Positions 38,201 through 50,200 of a stretch of 64,000 bases of DNA are shown piece after piece. Location of the stretch: NCBI GenBank assembly GCA_022432975.1, contig CM039508.1, positions 22,461,213 to 22,525,212 of the forward strand. The letters are read 5' to 3'. Within the stretch, counting starts at the first letter, position 1; every line of letters begins with the position of its first letter. Under the pieces are notes generated by a model, which was given only the letters and a program-made list of their open reading frames with translations, did not search any database and was not told the origin of the DNA. The stretch is from Begonia masoniana. Lineage: Eukaryota > Streptophyta > Magnoliopsida > Cucurbitales > Begoniaceae. Both the position numbers and the translations under genes were made by a program.

Positions 38201-41200
38201 TTTCCCAAAACAATTGGGCAGTACCAGATAATTTTAAACTGGCAAATTGAACTCGGCGAAGTTCTGGCACCCCATACCAAGCAAAGAAACGGTCCATATC
38301 TTTTACCCATTGAGTAAAAATGCGGGGATCTAGACAACCATCAAAAGTAGGTGCGTCTAATTTAATATTCCTAAAAAGTTGGTCATTCTGGTGTCTAAGA
38401 GCCGGTGATTCATGACGAAAGTGGTTTCGACCATTCTCGGTCATATTTCTATGTCGATGGTGATGTCGGCGAGTATCTTGTCGGTGATATTGGGGTTTGT
38501 TGTGGAGCACAGTAGAGTTGTCAAAATCCGAAGGGTGAGAAATTTGTTCCACATTATTGACTCTATTTCCAAAGTCCCTATTTGCCTCACGATTAGTAGC
38601 TAACTCAGTTTGGATAGTAGCTAATTGTTCTTGGAATTGTTGTTGGTTGCTAAGTAATTGTGCTACTTGTTTGGATAGGACATCAAGTGGGGAAGGATCC
38701 ATATCTACGATACTAGATTTAGATGAGACCTGACGACCACTACGTAACTGCATGCAATGTTTCTAAATAAGGGAAATGTAGAGATCAATAAACTTCGTGA
38801 TTGGCATATAGAGATCAACAAGTAAATATTACTAGCAATAAATAATATTTACTACAGCCAGACTAACAAAACGACATGTAAAATTTTTGTTGTTGATTAT
38901 TTATTTATTTTTTTTAAACAATTATGTTGACTCTAATAAAGCAACCACGAAATATTAATATTTTAAAATAATAAAACGAAGGCCCAACAATTATACCAAA
39001 AATTTCACAACAAAATTGATTATCAGTATGAACGGCAGGTTTAATGGTTGGAATGAAATAATCACAGTGATTAAATCAAATAACAAATGTAGGATCAGAT
39101 GTCAACAGGGTAGTTTAATGGTTGGAATGAAATAATCATAGCGATTAAATCAAATAACAAATGTAGGATCAGATGTCAACAGGGTGGATCAAATATCATA
39201 TGTAATATGAAGACATGCCGCAAATGGAAGTGATAATGAAACATGGGTAAAGTCACAACACAAGGACAATAATGAAGCTATATTTAGGAACAATAAGCAT
39301 TAACTAATAAAAGGGGGAACAGAAAACTCCCTGTTTTGTTTGGCCGAGAACGAACAGCGGAGCAAAAATAATCTAACAGAGAGCGGCTAACTGCAGGAAT
39401 ACCAGAGACCCGACGAGAGGCGTTGAAGGAAATCGGTGGGGTGCGGCGTCCGAGCGGTGAACCAGGGAACACCGTAGCTGCAAACCCGAGCAGCGAAGCT
39501 GAGAGGAATCGGCGGACAACCGAGTCGCGGGGTGCGGCGTAGGCGAGAAATCGTCGGCGAACGAGCAACAGAGGGAGCCGGACCAATATCAATAGGCGAG
39601 CAGTGTAGTCGCAGTGCTCTGAATCCAGAAACCCGAGGACAGAGCAGCGAAAATCAAAGGCTTCAATGTAACCAGAAGAGAAAAGGGAAGGGCTGTTCGG
39701 TTGTTGAGAGAAACGTGACGACATAGCAACCAGCAACCAGATTTGTTTTCTTCATATTTGTGTGCTTCTGAAGAATCATCAAAACAAAATCTCAAACCTT
39801 TTCTATTGAAAACCAGAACTGTGTTTTTGGCTCTGATACCAAATTTGATGCAGGAAGGATAGAAATAAGGATTAGAGAGAGAGAAAGAGAGTGAGGAAGA
39901 GGAAGCCGATAGAAAGAAGTCAGAAAAGCAGGAAGGAAGAAGAACAGGAAACGAGTTTAGAAGAGAGGGGAGAAAGGAGATTCAGGAAACTCAAAACTCA
40001 TTTTTTTATCATTCATCAACTATCTGATCCAATTACAATGCAAATTTAAATAGGAAATACTACCTTAGAAGTTTGAAAGACAATGCATTAGTAACCATTA
40101 AACAAATAACAAAAAACCACAAAATGCTAAAAACTAGAATAATAAATGACAATAGAAATAAATGATGCCCACATCACTTTTACTTTTAATGTTCAAGCTC
40201 ACCATCTCAATGTGGCTTTTGCTATCACGTGATTGCCGTCAATTCCATCATTTTCACACACATGCAAATGTCCTACAAATTTTTATCTTTTAAATTATTC
40301 TATAAAAATGCCTAAATATGAGTGCTCACATATTAAATCGTGTAATAAAACAATTACACAAAAATAACATAAATTTATTGTGATGTAGAACTGTAGCCAA
40401 AACGTTGAAAAATTTGTACTTTCATTTACCTGTATTCCGAGCAAGTAGGGTTATCGGGATTTTTCTAAAATTCCAAATAATTTCGTGACTCGTAGGTCGA
40501 GTATGATCGAATTAAATCGATTCAGACAACTGTCAGAAATTTTCTACCTAAATAAAATATCCATATAAATTTCCCATTTTAATAAACAAATTTCATAAAA
40601 ATTTAGGCAGAAATTCCTTACCGGTAAAATCTGAAATCGGTTCGGGCCGAAATTTTGAGTCGGGTCAAAATTCGGGTTGGTTCGGGTTCGGATGAACAGT
40701 GCCGGTCGTGAACAGTCCCGGTTTGGTTCAATTTGGACTGTTCTGATCTGGTTCGATTTTGGGCCGGTTCGGTTCAGATCCTTTTAAAATAACCCAGTTC
40801 AGTTTTAAAAAAAAACTGAATCTCTCTTTTCTTCCTCCCCCTTCATCTTCTTCGTGCGAGGGCAGAGAGCAGAGAAAGGGAGAGAGAGATCGAGAGGGAG
40901 AGAGAGAGAGCGTGGCCGAGGGAGCGAGAGTCGGAGGTCGGAGTTCAGAGTTCCGTCGGTCGATGAGGGAGCTCGGTCACGAAGAACAATGGTTTCGGCT
41001 GAGGAGGGGTTCTTCACCGGAGACGAGTTCGGCCGAGAGGGTTTGGTGATTTCCGGCGAGGTAAGAGCTCAAATTTTTGGTGTGATTTCTCCTTCACCGA
41101 GCTTCCCAATTTATAGGATTAGCTCTACCAATTTTTTTACGTTTCTCCCTCTGTCTATTGTCAATTTCGTCGGCCATTTGTTCAAAATTCATCAGCTGGA

Positions 41201-44200
41201 AGCAAATCCTTCCTTCCTTTGTCAAAAACGTCTGCTGCACATTTTTGATGTGTTACAGTGTTTCCCGGTGGCCCAGGGTTGAGTGGTTGTTAGTCCCTCC
41301 TAGTTGATCCTGATTGATAAGTCCATTGTGTGGTCCCTTTGAGTCCAGAGTTGAGTGGTTGTTTATCCCTCCTGGTGTACTCTAGCGCGTGTGTCCCGGT
41401 GGCCCAGTGTTGAGTGGTTGTTAGTCCCTTCTGGTTGATCATGATTGATAAGTCCCTTGTGCGGTTCCCGCGATGGCCCGCAGTGAGTGGTTATGGAATC
41501 CCTTCTGACTTGGTAAGTCCATTGTGCGGTTCCCTCGATGGCCCACGGTGAGTGGTTATTGAATCCCTCCTGGCTGGTAAGTCCCTTGTACGGTTCCCAC
41601 GATGGCCCACGGTGAATGGTTATGAAATCCCTCTGCTGTAAGTCCATTGTGTGTTTGGTAAGTCCATGTGCGGTTCCCTCGATGGCCCACGGTGAGTGGT
41701 TATGGAATCCCTCCTGGCTGGTAAGTCCATTGTGCGGTTCCCTCGATGGCCCACGGTGAGTGGTTATTGAATCCCTCCTGGCTGGTAAGTCCATTGTGCG
41801 ATTCCCTCGATGGTCCACAGTGAGTGGTTATTGAATCCCTCCTGGCTGGTAAGTCCCTTGTGCGGTTCCCGCGATGGCCCACGGTGAGTGGTTATGGAAT
41901 CCCTCCTGGCTTGGTAAGTCCATTGTGTGGTTCCCTCGATGGCCCACGGTGAGTGGTTATTGAATCCCTCCTGGCTTGGTAAGTCCATTGTGCGGTTCCC
42001 TCGATGGCCCACGGTGAGTGGTTATTGAATCCCTCCTAGCTGGTAAGTCCCTTGTGCGGTTCCCGCGATGGCCCACGGTGAGTGGTTATTGAATCCCTCC
42101 TGGCTTGGTAAGTCCATGTGCGGTTCCCTCGATGGCCCACGGTGAGTGGTTATTGAATCCCTCCTGGCTGGTAAGTCCATTGTGCGGTTCCCTCGATGGT
42201 CCACGGTGAGTGGTTATTGAATCCCTCCTGGCTGGTAAGTCCCTTGTGCGGTTCCCGCGATGGCCCACGGTGAGTGGTTATGGAATCCCTCCTGGCTTGG
42301 TAAGTCCATGTGCGGTTCCCTCGATGGCCCACGGTGAGTGGTTATTGAATCCTCCTGGCTGGTAAGTCCATTGTGCGGTTCCCTCGATGGCCCACGGTGA
42401 GTGGTTATTGAATCCTCCTGGCTGGTAAGTCCATTGTGCGGTTCCCTCGGTGGCCCAGGGTTGAGTGGTTGTTAGTCCCTTCTGGTTGATCATGATTGAT
42501 AAGTCCCTTGTGCGGTTCCCGCGATGGCCCACGGTGAGTGGTTATTGAATCCCTCCTGGCTTGGTAAGTCCATTGTGCGGTTCCCTCGATGGTCCACAGT
42601 GAGTGGTTATTGAATCCTCCTGGCTGGTAAGTCCCTTGTGCGGTTCCCACGATGGCCCACGGTGAGTGGTTATGGAATCCCTCCTGGCTTGGTAAGTCCA
42701 TTGTGCGGTTCCCTCGATGGCCCACAATGAGTGGTTATTGAATCCCTCCTGGCTTGGTAAGTCCATTGTATGGTTCCCTCGATGGCCCACGGTGAGTGGT
42801 TATTGAATCCCTCCTAGCTGGTAAGTCCCTTGTGCGGTTCCCGCGATGGCCCACAGTGACTGGTTATTGAATCCCTCTTGGCTGGTAAGTCCATTGTGCG
42901 GTTCCCTCGATGGTCCACGGTGAGTGGTTATTGAATCCCTCCTGGCTGGTAAGTCCCTTGTGCGGTTCCCGCGATGGCCACGGTGAGTGGTTTTGGAATC
43001 CCTCTTGGCTGGTAAGTCCATTGTGCGGTTCCCTCGGTGGCCCACGGTGAGTGGTTATTGAATCCCTCCTGGCTTGGTAAGTCCTTGTGCGGTTCCCTCG
43101 ATGGCCCACGATGAGTGGTTATTGAATCCATCCTGACTTGGTAAGTCCATTGTATGGTTCCCTCGATGGCCCATGGTGAGTGGTTATTGAATCCCTCCTG
43201 GCTGGTAAGTCCCTTGTGCGGTTCCCGCGATGGCCCACGATGAGTGGTTATGGAATCCCTCCTGGCTTGGTAAGTCTATTGTACGGTTCCCTCGATGGCC
43301 CACGGTGAGTGGTTATTGAATCCCTCTCGGCTGGTAAGTCCATTGTGCGGTTCCCGCGATGGCCCACGGTGAGTGGTTATGGAATCCCTCCTTGCTTGGT
43401 AAGTCCATTGTGCGGTTCCCTTGATGGTCCACGGTGAGTGGTTATGGAATCCCTCCTGGCTTGGTAAGTCCATTGTGCGGTTCCCTCGATGGCCCACAAT
43501 GAGTGGTTATTGAATCCATCCTGACTGGTAAGTCCATTGTATGGTTCCCTCGATGGTCCACAGTGAGTGGTTATTGAATCCTCCTGGCTGGTAAGTCCCT
43601 TGTGCGGTTCCCGCGATGGCCCACGATGAGTGGTTTTGGAATCCCTCTTGGCTGGTAAGTCCATTGTGCGGTTCCCTCGGTGGCCCACAGTGAGTGGTTA
43701 TTGAATCCCTCTTGGCTGGTAATTCCGTTGTGCGGTTCCTGCGATGGTCCACGGTGAGTGGTTATTGAATCCCTCCTGGCTGGTAAGTCCCTTGTGCGGT
43801 TCCCGCGATGGCCCACGGTGAGTTGTTATGGAATCCCTCTTGGCTTGGTAAGTCCATTGTGTCGTTCCCTCGATGGCCCATGGCGAGTGGTTATTGAATC
43901 CCTCCTGGCTTGGTAAGTCTATTGTACGGTTCCCTCGATGGCCCACGGTGAGTGGTTATTGAATCCCTCTCGGCTGGTAAGTCCATTGTGCGGTTCCCGC
44001 GATGGCCCACGATGAGTGGTTTTGGAATCCCTCTTGGCTGGTAAGTCCATTGTGCGGTTCCCTCGGTGGCCCACGGTGAGTGGTTATTGAATCCCTCCTG
44101 GCTGGTAAGTCCATGTGCGGTTCCCTCGATGGCCCACGGTGAGTGGTTATTGAATCCCTCTCGGCTGGTAAGTCCATTGTGCGGTTCCCGCGATGGCCCA

Positions 44201-47200
44201 CGATGAGTGGTCATGGAATTCCTCCTGGCTTGGTAAGTCCACTGTGCGGTTCCATCGATGGCCCACGGTGAGTTGTTATTGAATCCCTCCTAGTTGGTGT
44301 ATTTTTCTTTATCTTCTCCTTAAGAGGCCCTGCTTAGTGTTATCGCGGCCTTTAAGTGTAGTTTGGTTCAAATAATCCTTGCATGACTTTTGTTTTTTTC
44401 TGTCCACCTGACTATGTGTGATAGTGGAAGGTATAGTTTCATATACTGAGTTTGTTACTCACCCTATTGACGTTTCCCTCTTCGAGTAAAGGAAGGAGAA
44501 AGAAGAATTGGTTGGGATCAGGGATCAGGGACAGGGACATTAGTTTTCTTCTTCATTCTTTTTTTTTTGTAATGGGTAAGACCATAATAGAGATTGTATT
44601 GGACATTGGCATGTAGTTATTTTTTTTTCCTGTATTTCTAATATTGTTTGTACTCTCACTTTGTTTCTTTGAGGAGGTTCTGGTTCGTTGCTAAAAACTT
44701 TTGCACTCAGCCTTAGGTTAAACGGTGGATCTCCCTGAGGTTGATCGTTTAACCTGGCGTTTCTGTTAGGCCATCTCCCGGGTCGTGACAATAAACTTGG
44801 TCATCCTAACTGTGGTTATTCGAAACACTTATTTCCTGCGTTATTCAAAGATAAAAATTTTGGTTCCTTTCAATGTGAGATTTGTCAATTTGCTAAACAT
44901 AGGCGATCTGTTTATCTTACTTTAGCACACATGCCATTTAAACCTTTTCACTTATTCATAATGACATGGGGACCATCTAGGGTTAGAAATATATCTGGCT
45001 TTAGATCTTTCATTACTTTTATTGATGATCATACAAGAAACACATGGATTTACCTCTTTAAAGAAAAATCTGAGGCTGTTGAAATTTTCAAAAATTTTAA
45101 TTCCAAGATTAAAACTCAATTTTAGTCTCAAATTCAAGTTTTGAGAACTATAATGGGAGAGAATTTTTTAACAACATTCTTGGTAAGTTTCTTATAGAAC
45201 AAGACATCATCCACCATAGTTCGTGTATTGATATACCTCAACAGAACGAAATTGCCAAAAAAAAAAAATCGACATATGTTAGAAGTAGCTTGAGCTCTTA
45301 TGTTTTCTATGATTGTATCTAAAAGATTTTGGGTTGAGGCCATATTTAATGCTGCATAACTAATTAATAGGATGTCAAACAAAGTACTATGTTATCAACT
45401 CCCTTAAAAGTTTTACAATCATATTTTTCTCAAAACAGATCTTTTACTCACTTAGTACCTAAAGTTTTTTGTTGTACTAATTTTGTTCATATTCATGATC
45501 ATAACCAAAATAAATTAGATCCTAGGGCAACTAAATGTGTTTTCTTAGGTTTTTCTCCTACTATAAAAGGATACAAATGTTTTGACATGAGCTCGGAAAA
45601 AATGCTTATTAGCATGAATGTCACATTCTTTGATAATAAACATTTTTTTGAAAAAATTTCTCTTCAAGGGGAAAATAAAGAAACGAGTGAAGATAAGTTT
45701 TTGGAAACCATTGTTATGTCTATACCTGTTCTTAACTATGACCAAAATAGGACAACAAATGTGGAACCTGCTGTGAGTAATGTGGCTTTCACCTTTGAAC
45801 TTCGTGTTTACTCGAGAAGGAAAGAAAAGTAATGTATTGATCTACTGCCTACTCTAACAGTGCAATCATGTGAACCAAGTGTCGATCTAGGTAATCACAA
45901 CGTTATTCTATTTCCTCTTGATCCAACTCTAGAGTCTGACCACAGAGAACATGTTACAACCCCTGAGCCAATCCAAAGTGATCTTAGTGTACCCATAGCT
46001 CATAGGAAAGGTGTACGTGAGTGTACCAAATATCCTATTGCTCGTCATGTGTCATATCATAAACTCTCACCTAGTTTTAGAGCCTTCACCACTAGCATCA
46101 CTGATGATGAAATTCCAAAAAAGATACAAGAAGCACTAAGTATTCCAAAGTGGAGAGAGACTGTCCTAGAAGAAATGAGAGCTATGAAGAATAATAAAAC
46201 TTGGGAGATGACAGAGCTTCCAAAAGAAAAACACCTCGTTGACAGCAGGTGGATTTTTACAATCAAGTATAACTCGGATGGATCGGTAAAAAAATACAAA
46301 GCTAGGCTTGTAGCTCGAGGGTTTACTCAGACCTATGGCCTAGATTATGTGGAAACATTTGTCCCAGTTGCCAAACTCAACACTGTCAGGGTCTTACTTT
46401 CCCTAGCTGCTAATTTAGATTGACCTCTTTTTCAGTTTGATGTTAAGAGTGCATTTCTTAATGGTGATTTAGAAGAAGAGGCCTTCATGCAAATGCCTCC
46501 AGGATTTGATAATGTGAGTGTTGCAGGAAAAGTCGGTCAACTAAGGAAGTCTTTATACGACCTTAAGCAAATCCCTTCGTGCTTGGTTTGTGAGGTTTGC
46601 AAGGGCTGTCAAAGAGCACGGCTATTCACAAGGTCAATCGGATTATACACTATTTTATAAACACACTGCAGGAGGTAAAATTACTATTCTGATTGTGTAT
46701 ATGGATGATATAGTTGTGACAGGAAACGATGAGATGAAGCTAGCATCATTGAAGAAGCTTCTAGCTTGTCAGTTTGAACTTAAGGATTTGGGAAATCTCG
46801 AGTTTTTTCTAGGTATGGAAGTAGCTAGGTCAAAGAATGAGATTGTTATATCCCAGAGGAAGTATGTGCTCGATCTCCTCAAAGAGACAGGTCTCCTTGG
46901 ATGCAAGTCTGCGTCAACACCTATTGATCCTAATCAGAAGCTCGGTCTAAGTAAGAATGAGGTATCTATGAACAAAGTCAGATATCAAAAATTGGTTGGA
47001 AAACTGATTTACTTAGCTCATACAAGGCTTCACATTGCATTTGTTTTTGGCTTAGTAAGTCAGTTCATGTATTGTCCAGCTAAAAATTACCTCAAGGCTG
47101 TCTACAGAATTCTCCACTACCTCAAAGGAAGTCCTGACAAGTGCATTATGTTCAGGAAAAATAAAAATAGACATATTGAAGTGTTTACAGATGTATATTG

Positions 47201-50200
47201 GGCAGGATCTCAAACTGACAAGAGGTCCACATCAGCCTATTGCACGTTTGTATGGGGCGACCTTGTGACATGGAGGAGCAAAAAGCAAAATGTTGTGACA
47301 AGAAGCAGTGCTGAAGCTGAGTTTAGAACAATGACTCAAAGTGTTTGTGAATTTATTTGGCTTAAAAGTATTCTAGAAAAACTAAAGATCGAGATTGATG
47401 AGCCAATAAAACTGTTTTGTGACAATAAGTCAGCCATCAGCATTGCTCATAATCCAGTGCAACACGACAGAACAAAATATGTAGAGATTAATCGTCATTT
47501 CATCAAAGAAAGACTTGAAAGAGATGAGATTTGTATGTCATATGTTCCTACATCTGAACAACTTGCAGATGTCCTCACAAATAGGCTCTACAAGTAGGTG
47601 TTTGAAGATCTTCTAGTCAAACTTGACATGATTGACATCTTTGCCCAGCTTGAGGGAGAGTGTTGAGATATGCTACTGACTAAGCTGTGTGTAGATATTT
47701 ATATGTATTAAAATTGTATCTATATATGTGTATTTATTTTATTTTCTAGTTTAAGTTATTCTTTTTTTTTTTTGTTACTAGATTTTATTCATGTATCTCT
47801 TAATCAATGAGTAAGTAAATCAATTAAACTCTATTACAATTAACATGAGTATCGTGATTGTGAGAAGTGTTAATGCCTCTCTTTTTCGAAGGTTTGTAAA
47901 TTAGATGAGTAGGATTATACGCTTCTCTTAATTTTTTATGTGGACATTAGTGAATTGACCAAAACTTTTGATTTTGCAGCATAGAATATTACATGCAGAA
48001 AACATACTACAAAACTGCGTCATTAATTTCTAACGGTTGCAAGGCAATTGCTCTTCTTGCTGGGCAAACAACAGAAGTTGCAATGTTGGCGTACGAGTAT
48101 GGCAAAAATTTGGTTTGTCAATCTACAAATTCTTGTGAATACTTAGTTTTTGAGAGTTTCTAACTTTTTGGTTTTGAGAACTGGTAGGAATGAACGGACC
48201 ATGGAAAGAGTGTTTGCTTGTATTTGTTGGGGCAAACTGTTTTGTTCTTTTTAGTGATAAAATTGAATTATTTGTCAAATTATTCATAATGAAGGAATTC
48301 AAGAGTAGAAAAATGTGTAGAATACTCTTATCTCAGAAACTGCCTAATCACCTATTTTCAAGAATTGACAACCAAGAAGCCTGGCAAAATCCAAATAGAT
48401 CTTTCAGTCTGGATGAAAGATCAATTATGTAAAGATTGAAAGATCAATTATTGATTTTTTTGAACAAAATTTTGGGATGACGCCAAAATTTTAAAACTTG
48501 TTTGCAATCCTTTCCTTTGAGAGTAAAACTGAAAAAAAAAATGTAAAAACTCATTCTACGCAGTGACTGCTATACCTCAGCAAGTGTTAACCGTAAAATC
48601 CCAGATTTCCCTAGCTCCTGGTGAAAAATCCAATGATCTGTTGCGTTTCATCATCTTTACTTCAAAAAATGTGCTTATGGATGTTGTGAATCTGAAATTG
48701 CAGTTTTCTCTGTTTTGCAAGAAACAAACCTTGAGTATATCAAGCGTTGTTTTAACTTTCTTATTTAGTTAAGCAGTGAATTGCCTCTCATCTGGTAGGT
48801 TTTTTTACTTGTGTCTCAGGGACTAGCGTATCAACTGATTGACGACGTTCTTGATTTCACTGGCACATCAGCTTCTCTCGAAAAGGGCTCTTTATCTGAC
48901 ATCCGCCATGTAATTCATATATTATGAAATTTTTATTACACTTATTTCGTTAATGTCAATAATCAACTTTTGGGCTCGAGATATTTAAGTAGCTTGTGTG
49001 TCTGCGTTCTGACTAACTCGAGAGGTAGGAGCAGCTTCTATTAAATATTGCTATCACTTTTTTTTTTGGGTCGGAGAAGAAGATATGTGAACTGCATGTT
49101 AACATTATCAGGCTCCTGAGTCATCTATCAGGGAAATGCTTAAACTGAAAGTTGTATACATATACATTCCTCTGACTATGTGTATTGTGTGAAAGAGAAT
49201 TTATATATAAATGATGCTAATGCTGATTAAAATCATGTGCACTTTCCGGAACGGTTGGCGTAATTATTTGTGAGTTAAATGTTTTTCCTTTTCATAATGA
49301 CTTATGTTTCCTCTGCATAGTGCATGCCTCGAACGTTACTGGATGAGTGCTTTTTTATCATTTACTTGGTTTTCTTACTTCCATTGCCATATTATGTTCT
49401 TTGATGCCAATAATAACTTGCTCAATCATATTTGCAAATTAAAAGCTATTTGAATTCTTTGTAGGGAATTATAACAGCACCAATATTATTCGCCATGGAA
49501 GAATACCCACAATTGCGACAGATAGTTGACAATGGTTTTGAGAATTCTGCAAATGTTGATATCGTGAGTATATTAAATATATATTTCATTGAATTATTGA
49601 GGATCTCAAAAGAGTTTATTCTTAATCTTGCTCTGCACGGTTTAATTAACTATACCAGTTCATCTCCTTTCCGATGAACATTCTATCTACAGCTTATGTG
49701 AGTTAAAAATTGTCCAATAGGAAATATATGATTTTCTTGTGAAGGAGCTTCTTGGGAAAAAAAATTTGGTTTCTTCCAACGTTCTTTCAGTCTCGGGCTT
49801 TACGGACTCTGTCAAATACTAAATCGACATTTTTAATTTGCTTTTGTTCAGCTAGGCTGACTATGGTTCTTGCTTTAATCATAAACATATTCCCAACTTT
49901 TCTCATTTGTTTGCCAATGCTAGAATTATGTGTATGAATTTTTCTTATATGTGAATGATGTTTAGGAAGTGCCTCTGGAACGTGTCTTTGCTTATGTTAA
50001 CGCATTATGTTAATTGTTGCCTTAGAATTGACATGTTGACTTGGCCAAAAAAAACAGGCTCTGGAATACCTCGGTAAGAGTCAAGGAATACAACGAGCGA
50101 GAGAATTAGCTGCAAAGCATGCCAACCTTGCTGCCGCAGCTATTGATTCTCTGCCAGAGAGCGACAATGAAGATGTAAGGAAATCGAGGAGGGCTCTTGT

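Larger units (their letters stand above)
33513..40176 (-). mobile_element. Minus-strand gypsy chromovirus with short LTRs, TSD CTTTT
   Basis: The LTRs at 33513-33842 and 39846-40176 are about 330 bp with ends TGATG...CATCA. They differ by one substitution and one single-base indel, so this is the youngest layer of the nest. CTTTT flanks both sides (33508-33512 and 40177-40181). On the minus strand, the 5' LTR is followed directly by an AATTTGGTATCAGAGCCA primer site (39828-39845), and a purine tract precedes the 3' LTR. The polyprotein has gag, protease, RT, RNase H, integrase and a chromodomain-like tail. The short LTRs and compact size suggest a Reina- or Galadriel-like clade, with low certainty on the clade. 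Confidence 0.93.
33260..40430 (-). other. LTR pairing module C (split by the chromovirus)
   Basis: Read on the minus strand: a GTAAATG donor-like site at about 40429, CTACATCACAAT at 40388-40377, and the 12-base perfect complement ATTGTGATGTAG at 33354-33343. The acidic frame, with MIENPPEA, follows to its stop near 33270. The chromovirus lies in the loop. Confidence 0.5.
32929..41257 (-). mobile_element. Minus-strand solo LTR nested in LTR F, itself carrying a chromovirus (LTR C)
   Basis: On the minus strand it begins TGTAACACATC (41257) and ends GGGGCGTTACA (32929). Without the chromovirus at 33513-40176 it is about 1.66 kb. It has the same 3' architecture as the LTR at 60766-62875, including the motif pair (40377-40388 and 33343-33354) and the acidic [14 protein letters not shown] frame. 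The flanks, GTGTG on the left and GTGTT on the right, are an imperfect candidate TSD inside the host minisatellite. No gag-pol of its own is seen. Confidence 0.8.
30362..44790 (+). mobile_element. Giant solo LTR (about 6.1 kb without its own insertion), TSD ATAGA/ATAAA (LTR F)
   Basis: The sequence starts TGTAAAATTC at 30362 and ends GGTCGTGACA at 44790. The five flanking bases are ATAGA on the left and ATAAA on the right, and removing the block rejoins the copia integrase text in frame at its RLGHP motif. No gag-pol belonging to it was found, so it is a solo LTR. The length excludes the minus-strand insertion 32929-41257. It contains two tandem copies of a 245-bp GC-rich block (about 31140-31620) and a 64-bp minisatellite that is itself split by the insertion. 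Several long frames inside it are repeat-driven and not genes. Confidence 0.8.
28139..47838 (+). mobile_element. Ty1/copia element in intron 8, split by nested insertions
   Basis: The 5' LTR (28139-28317) and 3' LTR (47661-about 47838) both start TGTTGAGATAT, are about 180 bp and differ by roughly 10%, so the insertion is old. TGGTATCAGAG (primer binding site) follows the 5' LTR at 28318, and a purine tract (TGAGGGAGAG) precedes the 3' LTR. The gag-pol order gag, protease, integrase, RT, RNase H is that of copia. Integrase is interrupted at 30361 by a 14.4-kb nested block and resumes at 44796. The 3' end and the TSD could not be fixed exactly. Confidence 0.92.

Noticed and set aside
39284..39736. 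150-codon minus-strand frame between the chromovirus 5' LTR and gag
   Set aside because: It lies in the untranslated leader of the element, upstream of the gag ATG on the same strand. No domain recognised.
40854..41282. 142-codon plus-strand frame with Arg/Glu repeats
   Set aside because: It arises from a GAGA-rich microsatellite stretch in the antisense of LTR C.
41363..44214. Ladder of 60-150 codon minus-strand frames
   Set aside because: All come from the 64-bp minisatellite, which shifts frame each unit.
28139..47838. A clear target-site duplication for the copia element
   Set aside because: The bases before 28139 (TAACT) and after the 3' LTR (near TTAACA) do not match well enough to claim one, partly because the 3' LTR end is uncertain.
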